Assembly (NCBI GenBank): GCA_016793065.1
Contig: JAEULV010000077.1
Coordinates: 1-46,754 of the forward strand
DNA from: Hyphomicrobiaceae bacterium
GTDB taxonomy: Bacteria > Pseudomonadota > Alphaproteobacteria > Rhizobiales > Ancalomicrobiaceae
Length of the DNA: 46,754 nucleotides
Direction: 5' to 3'
This document shows positions 1 through 8,117 of the stretch, in pieces; position 1 is the first letter of the stretch, and every line of letters starts with the position of its first letter. A program made the position numbers and the translations under genes. The notes below the pieces were generated by a model, which was not told where the DNA came from, searched no databases, and was given only the letters and a program-made list of their open reading frames with translations.

Positions 1-171
1 CAGTTGGATCGCTTCCGGCGGTCCGGGGCCGCCCCACCCGAGTCGCAGGCCGGCATCCGTATGGCCAGCATCGGCGCGCAGTCGCCGGATGACGCGCTGC
101 GTCGAACCGATCCGCAAACCTGTCCCCAAGCAGAGAGACGATCGGACGGCGGGCCTCCGTCGCGTCAGACT
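1..171. other. Left edge, probable 3' end of an off-window gene
   Basis: No complete gene can be recognised here. The strong plus-strand terminator at 172-212 implies a plus-strand transcript arriving from the left. One plus frame (frame 3) stops at 90-92 and could be the tail of that gene, but about 30 residues are too few to identify it. Confidence 0.3.
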
Positions 172-212
172 GGCCCGGATCGATGTGCCCTCATCGACCG
201 GGCCGTTTTTTT
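172..212 (+). terminator. Rho-independent terminator
   Basis: A 13-bp stem (172-178 plus 180-185 pairing with 192-204, single bulged A at 179) closes a 6-base loop and is followed by seven T residues at 206-212. It reads as an intrinsic terminator for a plus-strand gene that lies mostly or wholly left of the window. It also argues that the regulator gene downstream does not begin before about 213, although its reading frame stays open to base 4. Confidence 0.85.
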
Positions 213-318
213 GCGGCGCGGCGGCCGACGGCGCCCGGGCAGCGTTGCACCGGCGCCCGGGCCGGGGGCAGAATCCGGTGGCGATGCGCGCGGCGCATGG
301 CGCGAAGGCGGAGGAGCG

Positions 319-1182
319 GTGTCCGGCGGGTCCGCGATACAGGTCACCAGGCACGGCGGCGAGGCGCATTGCTGGGCGATGGCCTCGCGCCGGCCGGATG
401 CGCGCCTGGCACCCTACGTGATCGACTATCAGGGCTATCGCGAATACGCGCCGGCGGCGCTGCGCCGCCTGCAGGCCCCCTTCGCCGGCATCCCGATGAT
501 CGTGACCTTCGGCCCGGCGATCGACATCATCAACGGCGATGCGCCGACCGTGCGCGCGACCCATCAGAGCTTCCTCGCCGGGCTGCACGACGTGCATGTC
601 GTCACCGAGTTCCGCGGCGAACAGCGCGGCTTCCAGGTGAACTTCACCCTGCTCGGCGCCTATCGGTTGCTGCGCCTGACCATGTCGGAGATCGCCAATC
701 GCTGCGTCGATTTGGGCGACCTGCTCGGTGCCGCCGCAGCGCAATTGAGCGAGCAGTTGCACGACGCTCCGGACTGGCCGGCCCGTTTCGACCTCATGGA
801 CCGCTTCCTGCTGCGGCGAATCGCCGAGGGCCGCGCCATGGCGCCGGATGTCGCCTGGGCGCTGCGCGGCCTGGAGGCGAGCCACGGCGCGCGCTCGATC
901 GGATCGCTCACCCGCGCGCTGGGGTGCAGCCGCAGGCACCTGATCCAGCGGTTCCACGCCCAGGTCGGCCTCAGTCCCAAGGCGGTCGCCGGCATTCTGC
1001 GCTTCGCCCGCGCCGTCGACGGCCTCGGGGCGGCGGACGCGCAAGGCTGGGCCGATCTGGCGCTCTCCTGCGGCTACAGCGACCAGGCGCATTTCAGCCG
1101 CGATTTCCGCCGCTATGCGGGCCGCACGCCGAGCGAGTTCCGCGCCGCGCTGCTGCCAGCCGGCGGCGGCGTCGCGGGCTGA
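319..1182 (+). CDS. AraC-family transcriptional regulator
   Basis: This is a 287-residue protein with a C-terminal AraC-type double helix-turn-helix. The last ~100 residues show the pattern ARSIGSLTRALGCSRRHL (first HTH), then GWADLALSCGYSDQAHFSRD with FRRYAG and TPSEFR, the usual AraC signature end. The N-terminal half (APYVIDYQGYREYA onwards) resembles the small sensor domain of regulators such as those with DUF6597. The frame is open back to base 4, but a terminator at 172-212 makes an earlier start unlikely. I chose GTG 319 because GGAGGAG lies at 310-316; ATG 379 is the alternative (267 aa). It precedes two VOC-fold genes on the same strand and may regulate them. The effector is unknown. 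Confidence 0.8.
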   Translation: MSGGSAIQVTRHGGEAHCWAMASRRPDARLAPYVIDYQGYREYAPAALRRLQAPFAGIPMIVTFGPAIDIINGDAPTVRATHQSFLAGLHDVHVVTEFRGEQRGFQVNFTLLGAYRLLRLTMSEIANRCVDLGDLLGAAAAQLSEQLHDAPDWPARFDLMDRFLLRRIAEGRAMAPDVAWALRGLEASHGARSIGSLTRALGCSRRHLIQRFHAQVGLSPKAVAGILRFARAVDGLGAADAQGWADLALSCGYSDQAHFSRDFRRYAGRTPSEFRAALLPAGGGVAG

Positions 1183-1268
1183 GGCCAGCCGGTAAAATTC
1201 CTTCAAGACCGGCAACCTTGCGACGGCTAGCCTCGTTCCAATCAAGACGACAGACGAGGAGCGATGTC

Positions 1269-1679
1269 ATGGCCCATAGAAGCGAAGCCGCAATCCCCAA
1301 CATCTTCCCGGCCCTGAAATTCAAGGACGCGCCCAAGGCGATCGACTGGCTCGGCCGCGCCTTCGGCTTCGAGAAGCAGTTCGTGGTGCCTGGCGAGGAT
1401 GGCGGCGTTGCCCATGCCCAACTGCGCCACGGCGCCGGCATGATCATGATGGGCTCGGCCGGCAAACCGGACCCCGCCAATCCCTGGACCACCGCACCCT
1501 TCGGAATCTACGTGGTGATCAAGGATATCGACGCGCATTACGCGCGCGCCATGGCCGCCGGGGCGAAGATCGAGCGGCCGCTCGCCGACACCCCCTATGG
1601 CGCGCGCGAATACTCCGCGCGTGATTGCGAAGGGCATCTGTGGAGCTTCGGCACCTATGACCCCTATGCGGATTCCTGA
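1269..1679 (+). CDS. VOC superfamily protein, PhnB/glyoxalase-like
   Basis: This 136-residue protein has the betaalphabetabetabeta pattern of a vicinal-oxygen-chelate fold: an early segment IFPALKFKDAPKAIDWLGRA, then a central GIYVVIKDIDAHYARA and a terminal YSARDCEGHLWSFGTY, typical of PhnB/glyoxalase-like proteins. Members bind metals or small ligands; many are dioxygenases, isomerases or antibiotic-binding proteins, and the substrate here cannot be read from sequence. ATG 1269 is preceded by GAGGAG about 7 bases upstream. It begins 86 bases after the AraC gene and is followed at 17 bases by a second VOC gene, so the three probably form one unit. Confidence 0.85.
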   Translation: MAHRSEAAIPNIFPALKFKDAPKAIDWLGRAFGFEKQFVVPGEDGGVAHAQLRHGAGMIMMGSAGKPDPANPWTTAPFGIYVVIKDIDAHYARAMAAGAKIERPLADTPYGAREYSARDCEGHLWSFGTYDPYADS

Positions 1680-1696
1680 GAGGCGGTGCTTTTGAC

Positions 1697-2047
1697 ATGC
1701 AAGTGAAACGCATCGTCGCCAACATCGCGACGAAGGATGTTGATGCCGCCAAGCGCTTCTACGGAGACGTGCTTGGCCTCGAAGTGGTCATGGATCACGG
1801 ATGGATCGTGACCTACGGCGCCGATACCAGGATGAGCGTGCAGATCGGCATCGCCAGCGAAGGCGGTTCGGGCACGCCGGTCCCGGATCTGTCGATCGAA
1901 GTGGACGACGTCGACGCCGCACTCGTGCGCCTGAGGAGGGCGGGCGTTGCCATCGAATATGGGCCTGCCGACGAGCCTTGGGGCGTGCGGCGCTTCTATG
2001 TGCGCGATCCCTTCGGCAAGCTGGTCAATATCCTCATGCACCTTTAG
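1697..2047 (+). CDS. VOC superfamily protein, glyoxalase-like
   Basis: A second VOC-fold protein of 116 residues. The start MQVKRIVANIATKDVDAAK followed by FYGDVLGLEVVMDHGW is characteristic of glyoxalase/bleomycin-resistance proteins, and the end (FYVRDPFGKLVNILMHL) gives the usual second half-module with a possible metal-ligand region. The function is not specific beyond the superfamily. It sits 17 bases downstream of the preceding VOC gene and is probably co-transcribed. Its TAG stop (2045-2047) overlaps the stop codon of the convergent yaiI gene (2044-2046), so the two genes meet tail to tail with no spacer or terminator. Confidence 0.85.
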   Translation: MQVKRIVANIATKDVDAAKRFYGDVLGLEVVMDHGWIVTYGADTRMSVQIGIASEGGSGTPVPDLSIEVDDVDAALVRLRRAGVAIEYGPADEPWGVRRFYVRDPFGKLVNILMHL

Positions 2048-2502
2048 GCCCGGAGCGCACGCTGCACCGCCTGTTCCAGCGCGTTGAGGAAGGCGGTCCG
2101 GTCGCGTTGGGAGAAGGCCGGGCCGCCGCCCTTGATCTCGCCCATGTCGCGCAGCTGCGAGCTCAGCTCCCGCATCGCCAGCGCCGCGCCGATGCTGTTC
2201 ATGGTGAATGGGCGGCCATTGTGCCCGATCGCCTGCGCGCCCGCCTTGAGGCAGCGATCGGCCAGCTGGATGTCGCCGGTGACGACGATGTCGCCGGGCG
2301 CCAGATGCGCGACGATCCAATTGTCGGCCGCATCGAAGGCATCGCCCACCAGCACGTTGCGGATCAGCGGATGCGCACCGGTCTTGAACCCGCGATTGCT
2401 GACCAGATGTGCGGTGATGCCGTGCCGCTCGACCACGCGGCGGATCTCGTCCTTCACCGGGCAGGCATCGGCATCGACGTAGATTTGGGGCACGGCGCCC
2501 AT
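2044..2502 (-). CDS. YaiI/YqxD family protein (DUF188)
   Basis: The 152-residue product starts MGAVPQIYVDADACPVKDEI, the hallmark of the YaiI/YqxD (DUF188) family. Further conserved stretches are VGDAFDAADNWIVAH, GDIVVTGDIQLADR, IGHNGRPFTMNSIG and GGPAFSQRDRTAFLNAL. The family is related to PIN/NYN-type nucleases by its conserved acidic residues, but its biological role is not established. ATG 2502 is preferred because homologues begin just before the IYVDADAC motif; the frame extends to 2541 without added family similarity. It diverges from the toxin-antitoxin genes across a 60-base region and overlaps the stop of the convergent VOC gene. Confidence 0.9.
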   Translation of the reverse strand: MGAVPQIYVDADACPVKDEIRRVVERHGITAHLVSNRGFKTGAHPLIRNVLVGDAFDAADNWIVAHLAPGDIVVTGDIQLADRCLKAGAQAIGHNGRPFTMNSIGAALAMRELSSQLRDMGEIKGGGPAFSQRDRTAFLNALEQAVQRALRA

Positions 2503-2523
2503 CCCTTGAAAATGAGACGGTGA

Positions 2524-2550
2524 TGATATACATTCGTGCAACGTATATCA
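2524..2550 (+). promoter_or_regulatory. Palindromic operator of the toxin-antitoxin operon
   Basis: A perfect 8-bp inverted repeat, TGATATAC at 2524-2531 and GTATATCA at 2543-2550, is separated by 11 bases and ends 12 bases before the antitoxin start codon. A promoter-like pair TTGAAA (2506-2511) and TATACA (2527-2532) places its -10 inside the left arm, though the 15-base spacer is short. This is the expected layout for autorepression by an AbrB-type antitoxin. Confidence 0.7.
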
Positions 2551-2562
2551 ATGGAGGTCCGC

Positions 2563-2796
2563 ATGCAGGTGGCGAAATGGGGCAACAGCCTGGCTGTCCG
2601 GCTGCCCGCCGCGGTGGTCGAGGCCCTGAAGCTGAAAGAGGGCGACAACATCGAGATCGAGGTGGTCGGCGCGCGCAGCTTCGCAATCGGCAAGGCGCCC
2701 AGCCCGCGTGACCTGCTGGCCCGGCTGCGCAAGTATCGCGGACGGCTGCCGGCGTCCTTCAAGTTCGACCGGCTCGAGGCGCATGAGCGCCGCTGA
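2563..2796 (+). CDS. AbrB/MazE-type antitoxin (VapB-like)
   Basis: This 77-residue protein has the SpoVT/AbrB swapped-hairpin DNA-binding domain: MQVAKWGNSLAVRLPAAVVE followed by LKLKEGDNIEIEVVG, matching MazE/VapB antitoxins. The C-terminal tail (about 45-77) would wrap the toxin. ATG 2563 was chosen because GGAGGT lies at 2553-2558; GTG 2536 and ATG 2551 are in frame but lie within or next to the operator palindrome. The TGA stop overlaps the ATG of the PIN toxin gene by one base (TGATG), so the two are translationally coupled. It is expected to neutralise the toxin and repress its own operon through the palindrome at 2524-2550. Confidence 0.9.
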   Translation: MQVAKWGNSLAVRLPAAVVEALKLKEGDNIEIEVVGARSFAIGKAPSPRDLLARLRKYRGRLPASFKFDRLEAHERR

Positions 2797-3200
2797 TGGC
2801 GGAGCCGGCGGCGTTCTTTGATACCAACGTGCTGCTCTATCTGCTTTCGGCCGACGCGGCCAAGGCCGATCGGGCGGAGGAGTTGCTGGCGGCCGGCGGC
2901 GTCGTCAGCGTGCAGGTGCTGAACGAGTTTGTCTCCGTGGCCGGGCGCAAGCTGGCGATGACTTGGCCGGAGATCCGGGACTGCCTGGGACCGCTCCGTG
3001 CAAGCCTGCGGGTCGAACCGCTCACGGTCGAGACTCATGATGGCGCCCTGGCTCTCGCCGAGCGCTACGGCGTCGCGTTCTACGACGCGCTCATCCTTTC
3101 GGCAGCCAGGCTGGCCGGCTGCCGCACGCTCTATTCGGAAGACCTGCAGGACGGGCAGGCATTCGAGGGACCGCTGACGGTGCGCAACCCTTTCCGATAG
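2796..3200 (+). CDS. PIN-domain toxin ribonuclease (VapC-like)
   Basis: A 134-residue PIN-domain protein. The metal-binding acidic residues of the family are visible: Asp9 in FFDTNVLLYL, Glu44 in VLNEFVSV, Asp97 in AFYDALI and Glu115/Asp116 in YSEDLQDG. VapC toxins cleave specific RNAs, often tRNA anticodon loops, and halt translation; the target here is unknown. The gene overlaps the antitoxin stop by one base. All catalytic residues look intact, so the toxin is probably active. It ends 12 bases before the convergent LysR gene. Confidence 0.9.
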   Translation: MAEPAAFFDTNVLLYLLSADAAKADRAEELLAAGGVVSVQVLNEFVSVAGRKLAMTWPEIRDCLGPLRASLRVEPLTVETHDGALALAERYGVAFYDALILSAARLAGCRTLYSEDLQDGQAFEGPLTVRNPFR

Positions 3201-3212
3201 CGATACCGGGCG

Positions 3213-4112
3213 CTACCCAACATCCGCCCCGTTGAAGCCCGGGAACTGCAGCGAGAACAGGGCCAGGCTGATCGGCGGCAGCGGCTCGCGGTTGGGCACG
3301 ATGAGGCCGACCTTGCGCTCGACCTCAGGCTGCACCAGGTCGAGCGCCACGGCGCCGGAGGGCATGCCCAGCACCTGGATCAGGGTCTTCGGCACGATGC
3401 TGGAGAGCCGACCGGAGCGCACATGGGCGCAGAGATTGACCACCGAATTGGTTTCCAGCTGCGGCCGCGGCGCGCAATCGAGAGACTTGAACACGCTATC
3501 CATGATGCGGCGATTCTGCATGTTGGGGGTGAGCAGGCAGAGCGGCAGGTCGGCCGCCTCGCGCCAGGTCGCCTGGCTGCGGCCGCCGAGCGGGCCATGC
3601 TCCGGCGTCAGCAGCACGTAGCGCTCGACATAGAGCTCGCGGTGCAGCACGCCGTGCAGCGGCTCGTTCTCGAGATAAGTGATGCCGGCGTCGAGCTCGA
3701 ACTGGTCGAGGCCCTTCTGGATTTCGATCGAGCTGGTCGACCAGACGGTCACCTGCACCTGCGGATGCCGGTCATAGAGCGGGTCGGTGACGGCGGGCAC
3801 CAGGGGCAAGGCGGAGGGGATGACGCCCAGGCGCAGCTTGCCGGTCAGCGAGCGGCGGGCGTTCTGGATGCCCTGGCGCAGCGCCTCCTCGTCCGAGAGC
3901 ATGCGCCGCGCCCACAGCAGCACCTCCTGGCCCTCCGGCGTGAAGCCGTTGAAGCGCTTGTCGCGCTCCACCAGCAGCACGCCCAGCTCTTCCTCGAGCT
4001 GGCGGATGGCGGCCGAGAGCGCCGGCTGGGTGATGTTGCAGGTGGCCGCCGCGCGGGCGAAATGCCGTTCCTTGGCGAGGGCGACGAGATAGGAGAGCTG
4101 GCGCAGCAGCAC
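3213..4112 (-). CDS. LysR-family regulator of the formate dehydrogenase operon
   Basis: A 299-residue LysR-type regulator. The N-terminal winged HTH reads LRQLSYLVALAKERHFARAA then ITQPALSAAIRQLEEELG; the effector domain begins at LTGKLRLGVIPSALPLVPAV. Such proteins bind T-N11-A sites and respond to a small ligand; by position, formate or a related metabolite is likely. The start is GTG 4112, which gives the canonical LysR N-terminus. It lies 15 bases after fdsD on the same strand, so it appears to be the last gene of the fds operon rather than divergent from it. That would make it part of an autoregulatory loop. A candidate site is at 10275-10291. Confidence 0.88.
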   Translation of the reverse strand: MLLRQLSYLVALAKERHFARAAATCNITQPALSAAIRQLEEELGVLLVERDKRFNGFTPEGQEVLLWARRMLSDEEALRQGIQNARRSLTGKLRLGVIPSALPLVPAVTDPLYDRHPQVQVTVWSTSSIEIQKGLDQFELDAGITYLENEPLHGVLHRELYVERYVLLTPEHGPLGGRSQATWREAADLPLCLLTPNMQNRRIMDSVFKSLDCAPRPQLETNSVVNLCAHVRSGRLSSIVPKTLIQVLGMPSGAVALDLVQPEVERKVGLIVPNREPLPPISLALFSLQFPGFNGADVG

Positions 4113-4127
4113 GGGCGCAGGCGCCGC

Positions 4128-4367
4128 TCAGGCCGATTTCTGCGCGGCGGTGTCTTTCTCGGCCAGCCGCTTCACCGCCGCCAGCGCGATGGGCGTCAGG
4201 CCGGCACCCCCGGTCTTCGCCAGATGCGCCTCGATCTCGCGCCGCATGCGCGGGTCCCAGAAGCTCCTGAGGTGGGTGAAGGTGCCGTCGATGGCTTCCC
4301 CTTCGCTGTAGGAGCTGAAGAAGCCGGCCACCTGATTGGCCATGTGCACCAGACGCTGGGTCGTCAC
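4128..4367 (-). CDS. fdsD: Formate dehydrogenase delta subunit FdsD
   Basis: A 79-residue protein matching the small delta subunit of NAD-dependent formate dehydrogenases. Key stretches are RLVHMANQVAGFF, the central THLRSFWDPRMRREIEAHL and GAGLTPIALAAVKRL. FdsD is needed for assembly or maturation of the molybdenum enzyme in systems such as Rhodobacter capsulatus FdsGBACD. The start is GTG 4367, supported by the purine-rich sequence GAGGGGA 6-8 bases upstream and by family length; the longer frame to 4586 runs inside fdhD in another phase. It follows fdhD by 26 bases. Confidence 0.88.
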   Translation of the reverse strand: MTTQRLVHMANQVAGFFSSYSEGEAIDGTFTHLRSFWDPRMRREIEAHLAKTGGAGLTPIALAAVKRLAEKDTAAQKSA

Positions 4368-4393
4368 GATTGTTCCCCTCGAAGCCTTCTTGG

Positions 4394-5248
4394 TCAGTAT
4401 AGCCGTTCCGGATGGCTGACAAGCACCACGCTGTCCGGCCGCGCCAGCGCCACCATGGTGAGGTTGTGCGCCTCCGCCAGGCGTTGCGCCATCAGGGTGG
4501 GGGCGGAGACGGCGACCAGGATCGGGAAGCCGGCGGCGATCGTCTTCTGCGCCATCTCGAAGGAGCAGCGGCTGGTGATCACGCACATGCCGGTGGCGGG
4601 ATCGAGCCCGTTTCGCACCATGGCGCCGATCAGCTTGTCCAGTGCGTTGTGGCGTCCGACATCCTCGCGCACCAGCTTCAGGGCTCCCTCGGCATCCGCG
4701 AAGGCGGCGCCGTGCAGCGAGCGCGCCGCGCGGTTATGGACCTGCGCCGCCGGCAGGGCGTCGAGTGCGCGATGCACCGCGGCGAGCGACACTCTCAGGT
4801 CGTTGTCGATGCGCGGCAGGTTGCGCACCGTCTGGTCCAGGGATTCAACGCCGCACAGGCCGCAGCCGGTGCGCCCCGCGAGGCTCCGGCGGCGCTCCTT
4901 CAGGTGCCAGAAAGCGCGCGACGCCAGCTCGATCCGAACCTCGACGCCGTTGGCGACGGGGACGGCCTCGACCGCGCCCAGATCGGCCTTGCTGTCGGCG
5001 ATGCCTTCGCTGATGGAGAAGCCGACGGCGAAATCCTCGAGATCCGCCGGGCTCGCCATCATCACCGCATGGCTGACGCCGTTATAGACGAGGGCCACCG
5101 GCGTCTCTTCCGCCAGCACGTCGAGGCGGTCGATCGATCCGCCGTCGCGCGTGGCGCAATGCACCGGAATCTGCTGCACGACCGGCGGCAGCGGCGGCGT
5201 ATCGTCCGTCCCGCCGTGATCCACCGTCTTGTCGTGCCCCGCGCCCAT
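4394..5248 (-). CDS. fdhD: Formate dehydrogenase accessory sulfurtransferase FdhD
   Basis: A 284-residue FdhD. It transfers sulfur from a cysteine desulfurase to the bis-MGD cofactor before insertion into the formate dehydrogenase alpha subunit. The catalytic loop is visible as GRTGCGLCGVES with Cys129 and Cys132 (CxxC). Other family features are the AEETPVALVYNGVSH segment, DLEDFAVGFSISEGI and the C-terminal EDVGRHNALDKLIG followed by TSRCSFEMAQKT. ATG 5248 lies 17 bases after the fdsA stop, consistent with one operon; in fds operons this gene is often called fdsC. Confidence 0.95.
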   Translation of the reverse strand: MGAGHDKTVDHGGTDDTPPLPPVVQQIPVHCATRDGGSIDRLDVLAEETPVALVYNGVSHAVMMASPADLEDFAVGFSISEGIADSKADLGAVEAVPVANGVEVRIELASRAFWHLKERRRSLAGRTGCGLCGVESLDQTVRNLPRIDNDLRVSLAAVHRALDALPAAQVHNRAARSLHGAAFADAEGALKLVREDVGRHNALDKLIGAMVRNGLDPATGMCVITSRCSFEMAQKTIAAGFPILVAVSAPTLMAQRLAEAHNLTMVALARPDSVVLVSHPERLY

Positions 5249-5265
5249 ACCTATTCCACCGCTCC

Positions 5266-8106
5266 CTACTCGGCTGCCGTCGTGGCGATCTTGCGGGTGG
5301 CCTCGCGCAGCTCCTCATAGGAGCGCTGCCACTCGGATTGCTGGTTGCTCAAACGCACCTCGACCGCCGTCACCTTGTATTCCGGGCAATTGGTCGCCCA
5401 GTCGGAATACTCGGTGGTGACCACGTTGGCGCCGGTGCCGACGTGGTGGAAGGTCGTATAGACCACGCCCGGCTGCATGCGCTCCGAGATCCTTGCGCGC
5501 AAGGTGGTGTCGCCGACGCGGCTGGCGAGCGAGACCAGGTCGCCCTCGCGGATGCCGCGGTTCTCGGCGTCGTGCGGATGGATCTCCAGCACGTCCTCCG
5601 GGTGCCAGGCGCCGTTCTCGGTGCGCCGGGTCTGGGCGCCGACATTGTACTGCGACAGGATGCGCCCGGTGGTGAGGATGAGCGGGAAGCGCGGGCCGGT
5701 GCGCTCGTCGGTCGGCACGAAGGCAGTGATCATGAACTTGCCCTTGCCGCGCACGAAGCCCTTCTCGTGCATGATCGGCGTGCCTTCCGGGGCCGCGTCG
5801 TTGCACGGCCACTGCACCGAGCCCAACTCGCGGATGCGGTCAAAGCTCACGCCCTTGAAGGTCGGGGTCAGGCGCGCGATCTCGTCCATGATCTCGCTCG
5901 GATGCTTGTAGTCCATCCTGTAGCCGAGGGCGTTGGACAGCATCATCGTCACTTCCCAATCGGCATAGCCGGCGAGCGGCGGCATCGCCTTGTTCACCAT
6001 CGAGATGCGCCGCTCGGCATTGGTGAAGGTGCCGTCCTTCTCCAGGAACGATGCCCCGGGCAGGAAGACGTGCGCGAAGTTTGCCGTCTCGTTCAGGAAG
6101 ATGTCGTGCACGACGACACATTCCATCGCCTTCAGCCCGTCGGTTACGTGCTTGATGTTGGGATCGGACTGGGCGATGTCCTCGCCCTGGATGTAGATGC
6201 CCTTGAACGAGCCTTCGACGGCGCTGTCCAGCATGTTGGGGATGCGCAGGCCCGGCTCGGCATCCAGCGTGACGCCCCAGGCGCCCTCGAACAGGTGCCG
6301 CACGGTGTCGTCGGAGACGTGGCGGTAGCCGGAGAATTCGTGCGGGAACGACCCCATGTCGCAGGAGCCCTGCACGTTGTTCTGGCCGCGCAGCGGGTTC
6401 ACGCCCACGCCGCGGCGGCCGATATTGCCGGTCGCCATGGCGATGTTGGCCATGCCCATGACCATGGTCGAACCCTGGCTGTGCTCGGTGACGCCGAGGC
6501 CGTAATAGATCGCGGCATTGCCGCCGGTGGCGTAGAGCCGTGCCGCCGCCCGTACTTCGGCCGCCGGAACGCCGGTGTATTTCTCGGTCGCCTCCGGCGA
6601 GTTCTCCGGCTGGGAGACGAAATCGCGCCAGCGCTTGAAATCCTCCGGCTCGCAGCGCTCGGCCACATAGGCCTCGTTCACCAGGCCTTCGGTGACGATG
6701 GTGTGGGCGATGGCGTTGATCATCGCGACATTGGTGCCGGGCAGCAGCTGCAGGTGATGATCGGCCGCCACATGGGCGGTCTTCACCAGCTCGATGCGGC
6801 GCGGATCGACGACGATCAGCCGGGCGCCCTCGCGCAGGCGGCGCTTCATGCGGCTGGCGAAGACCGGATGGGCGTCGGTCGGGTTGGCGCCGATCACCAC
6901 CATGACGTCGACGTCCTCGACGGAATCGAAATCCTGGGTGCCGGCCGAGGTGCCGAAGGTGGTCTTCAGGCCGTAGCCGGTCGGCGAATGGCAGACGCGG
7001 GCGCAGGTGTCGACATTGTTGTTGCCGAAGCCGGCGCGCACCAGCTTCTGCACCAGGAACACCTCCTCGTTGGTGCAGCGCGACGAGGTGATGGCGCCGA
7101 CGGATTCGCGCCCGTATTTCGCCTGGATGCGCTTGATCTCCGATGCCGCGTGGGCGATCGCCTCATCCCACGACACCTCCCGCCACGGATCGGTGATCCG
7201 TTCGCGGATCATCGGCGAGGTGATGCGGTCCTTGTGGGTGGCATAGCCATAGGCAAACCGGCCCTTGACGCAGGAATGGCCCTCATTGGCCTTGCCGTCC
7301 TTGTACGGCACCATCCGCACCAGCCTGTCGCCCTGCATCTCCGCCTTGAACGAACAGCCGACGCCGCAATAGGCGCAGGTCGTCACCTTGGAATGCTCCG
7401 GCTGGCCCATCGCCACCACCGACTTCTCGACCAGCGTCGCCGTCGGGCAGGCCTGCACGCAGGCGCCGCAGGAGACGCATTCCGACGACAGGAAATCCGT
7501 GCCGCCGGGGCTGACGCGACTGTCGAAGCCGCGCCCGAGGATGGTCAGCGCGAACGTCCCCTGCACTTCCTCGCAGGCCCGCACACAGCGATTGCAGACG
7601 ATGCACTTCGCCGGGTCATAGTCGAAATACGGGTTGGACTGGTCCCTCTCGGCGCAGTCGAAGTGGTTCTCGCCGCCCTTGTCGTAGCGCACCTCGCGCA
7701 GGCCGACCGCGCCGGCCATGTCCTGCAATTCGCAATCGCCATTGGCGGCGCAGGTCAGGCAGTCGAGCGGATGGTCGGAGATATAGAGCTCCATCACCCC
7801 CTTGCGCAGCTTCGCCAGCCGCTCGGTCTGGGTGTGGACCACCATGCCTGCCTCGACCAGCGTCGTGCACGAGGCCGGCGTGCCGCGCCGCCCATCGATC
7901 TCGACGAGGCACAACCGGCACGAGCCGAACGGCTCCAGCATGTCGGTGGCGCAGAGCTTGGGGATCTTCGTCCCGGCCTGCATCGCCGCCGCCATTACCG
8001 AGGTGCCGGCCGGCACGGTGACGGCCATGCCGTCGATGGTCAGCGTCACGGTGACGTCGCTCTCGCGCGCCGGCGTGCCGAAATCGGTTTCCTTGATGAG
8101 GCTCAT
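5266..8106 (-). CDS. fdsA: NAD-dependent formate dehydrogenase alpha subunit FdsA
   Basis: The 946-residue catalytic subunit oxidises formate to CO2 at a bis-MGD molybdenum centre in the cytoplasm and passes electrons through iron-sulfur clusters to FdsB. Domains in order: a 2Fe-2S ferredoxin domain (Cys52, 63, 66, 80), a His-Cys3 4Fe-4S site (His112, Cys116, 119, 125), two ferredoxin-type 4Fe-4S sites (Cys168-178 and Cys210-220), then the molybdopterin domain with proximal cluster Cys244, 247, 251, 279. The Mo ligand is Cys372 in ARVCHSPTGYG, so this is a Cys enzyme, not a selenoprotein. ATG 8106 was preferred over 8115 because GAGG is 9 bases upstream of it. It begins 11 bases after the fdsB stop. 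Confidence 0.95.
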   Translation of the reverse strand: MSLIKETDFGTPARESDVTVTLTIDGMAVTVPAGTSVMAAAMQAGTKIPKLCATDMLEPFGSCRLCLVEIDGRRGTPASCTTLVEAGMVVHTQTERLAKLRKGVMELYISDHPLDCLTCAANGDCELQDMAGAVGLREVRYDKGGENHFDCAERDQSNPYFDYDPAKCIVCNRCVRACEEVQGTFALTILGRGFDSRVSPGGTDFLSSECVSCGACVQACPTATLVEKSVVAMGQPEHSKVTTCAYCGVGCSFKAEMQGDRLVRMVPYKDGKANEGHSCVKGRFAYGYATHKDRITSPMIRERITDPWREVSWDEAIAHAASEIKRIQAKYGRESVGAITSSRCTNEEVFLVQKLVRAGFGNNNVDTCARVCHSPTGYGLKTTFGTSAGTQDFDSVEDVDVMVVIGANPTDAHPVFASRMKRRLREGARLIVVDPRRIELVKTAHVAADHHLQLLPGTNVAMINAIAHTIVTEGLVNEAYVAERCEPEDFKRWRDFVSQPENSPEATEKYTGVPAAEVRAAARLYATGGNAAIYYGLGVTEHSQGSTMVMGMANIAMATGNIGRRGVGVNPLRGQNNVQGSCDMGSFPHEFSGYRHVSDDTVRHLFEGAWGVTLDAEPGLRIPNMLDSAVEGSFKGIYIQGEDIAQSDPNIKHVTDGLKAMECVVVHDIFLNETANFAHVFLPGASFLEKDGTFTNAERRISMVNKAMPPLAGYADWEVTMMLSNALGYRMDYKHPSEIMDEIARLTPTFKGVSFDRIRELGSVQWPCNDAAPEGTPIMHEKGFVRGKGKFMITAFVPTDERTGPRFPLILTTGRILSQYNVGAQTRRTENGAWHPEDVLEIHPHDAENRGIREGDLVSLASRVGDTTLRARISERMQPGVVYTTFHHVGTGANVVTTEYSDWATNCPEYKVTAVEVRLSNQQSEWQRSYEELREATRKIATTAAE

Positions 8107-8117
8107 CGGGATCATCC

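Noticed and set aside
183..1266. Long plus-strand frame joined to the first VOC gene
   Set aside because: The upstream part is in the wrong phase relative to the AraC gene and crosses the terminator; only the part from ATG 1269 is VOC-like.
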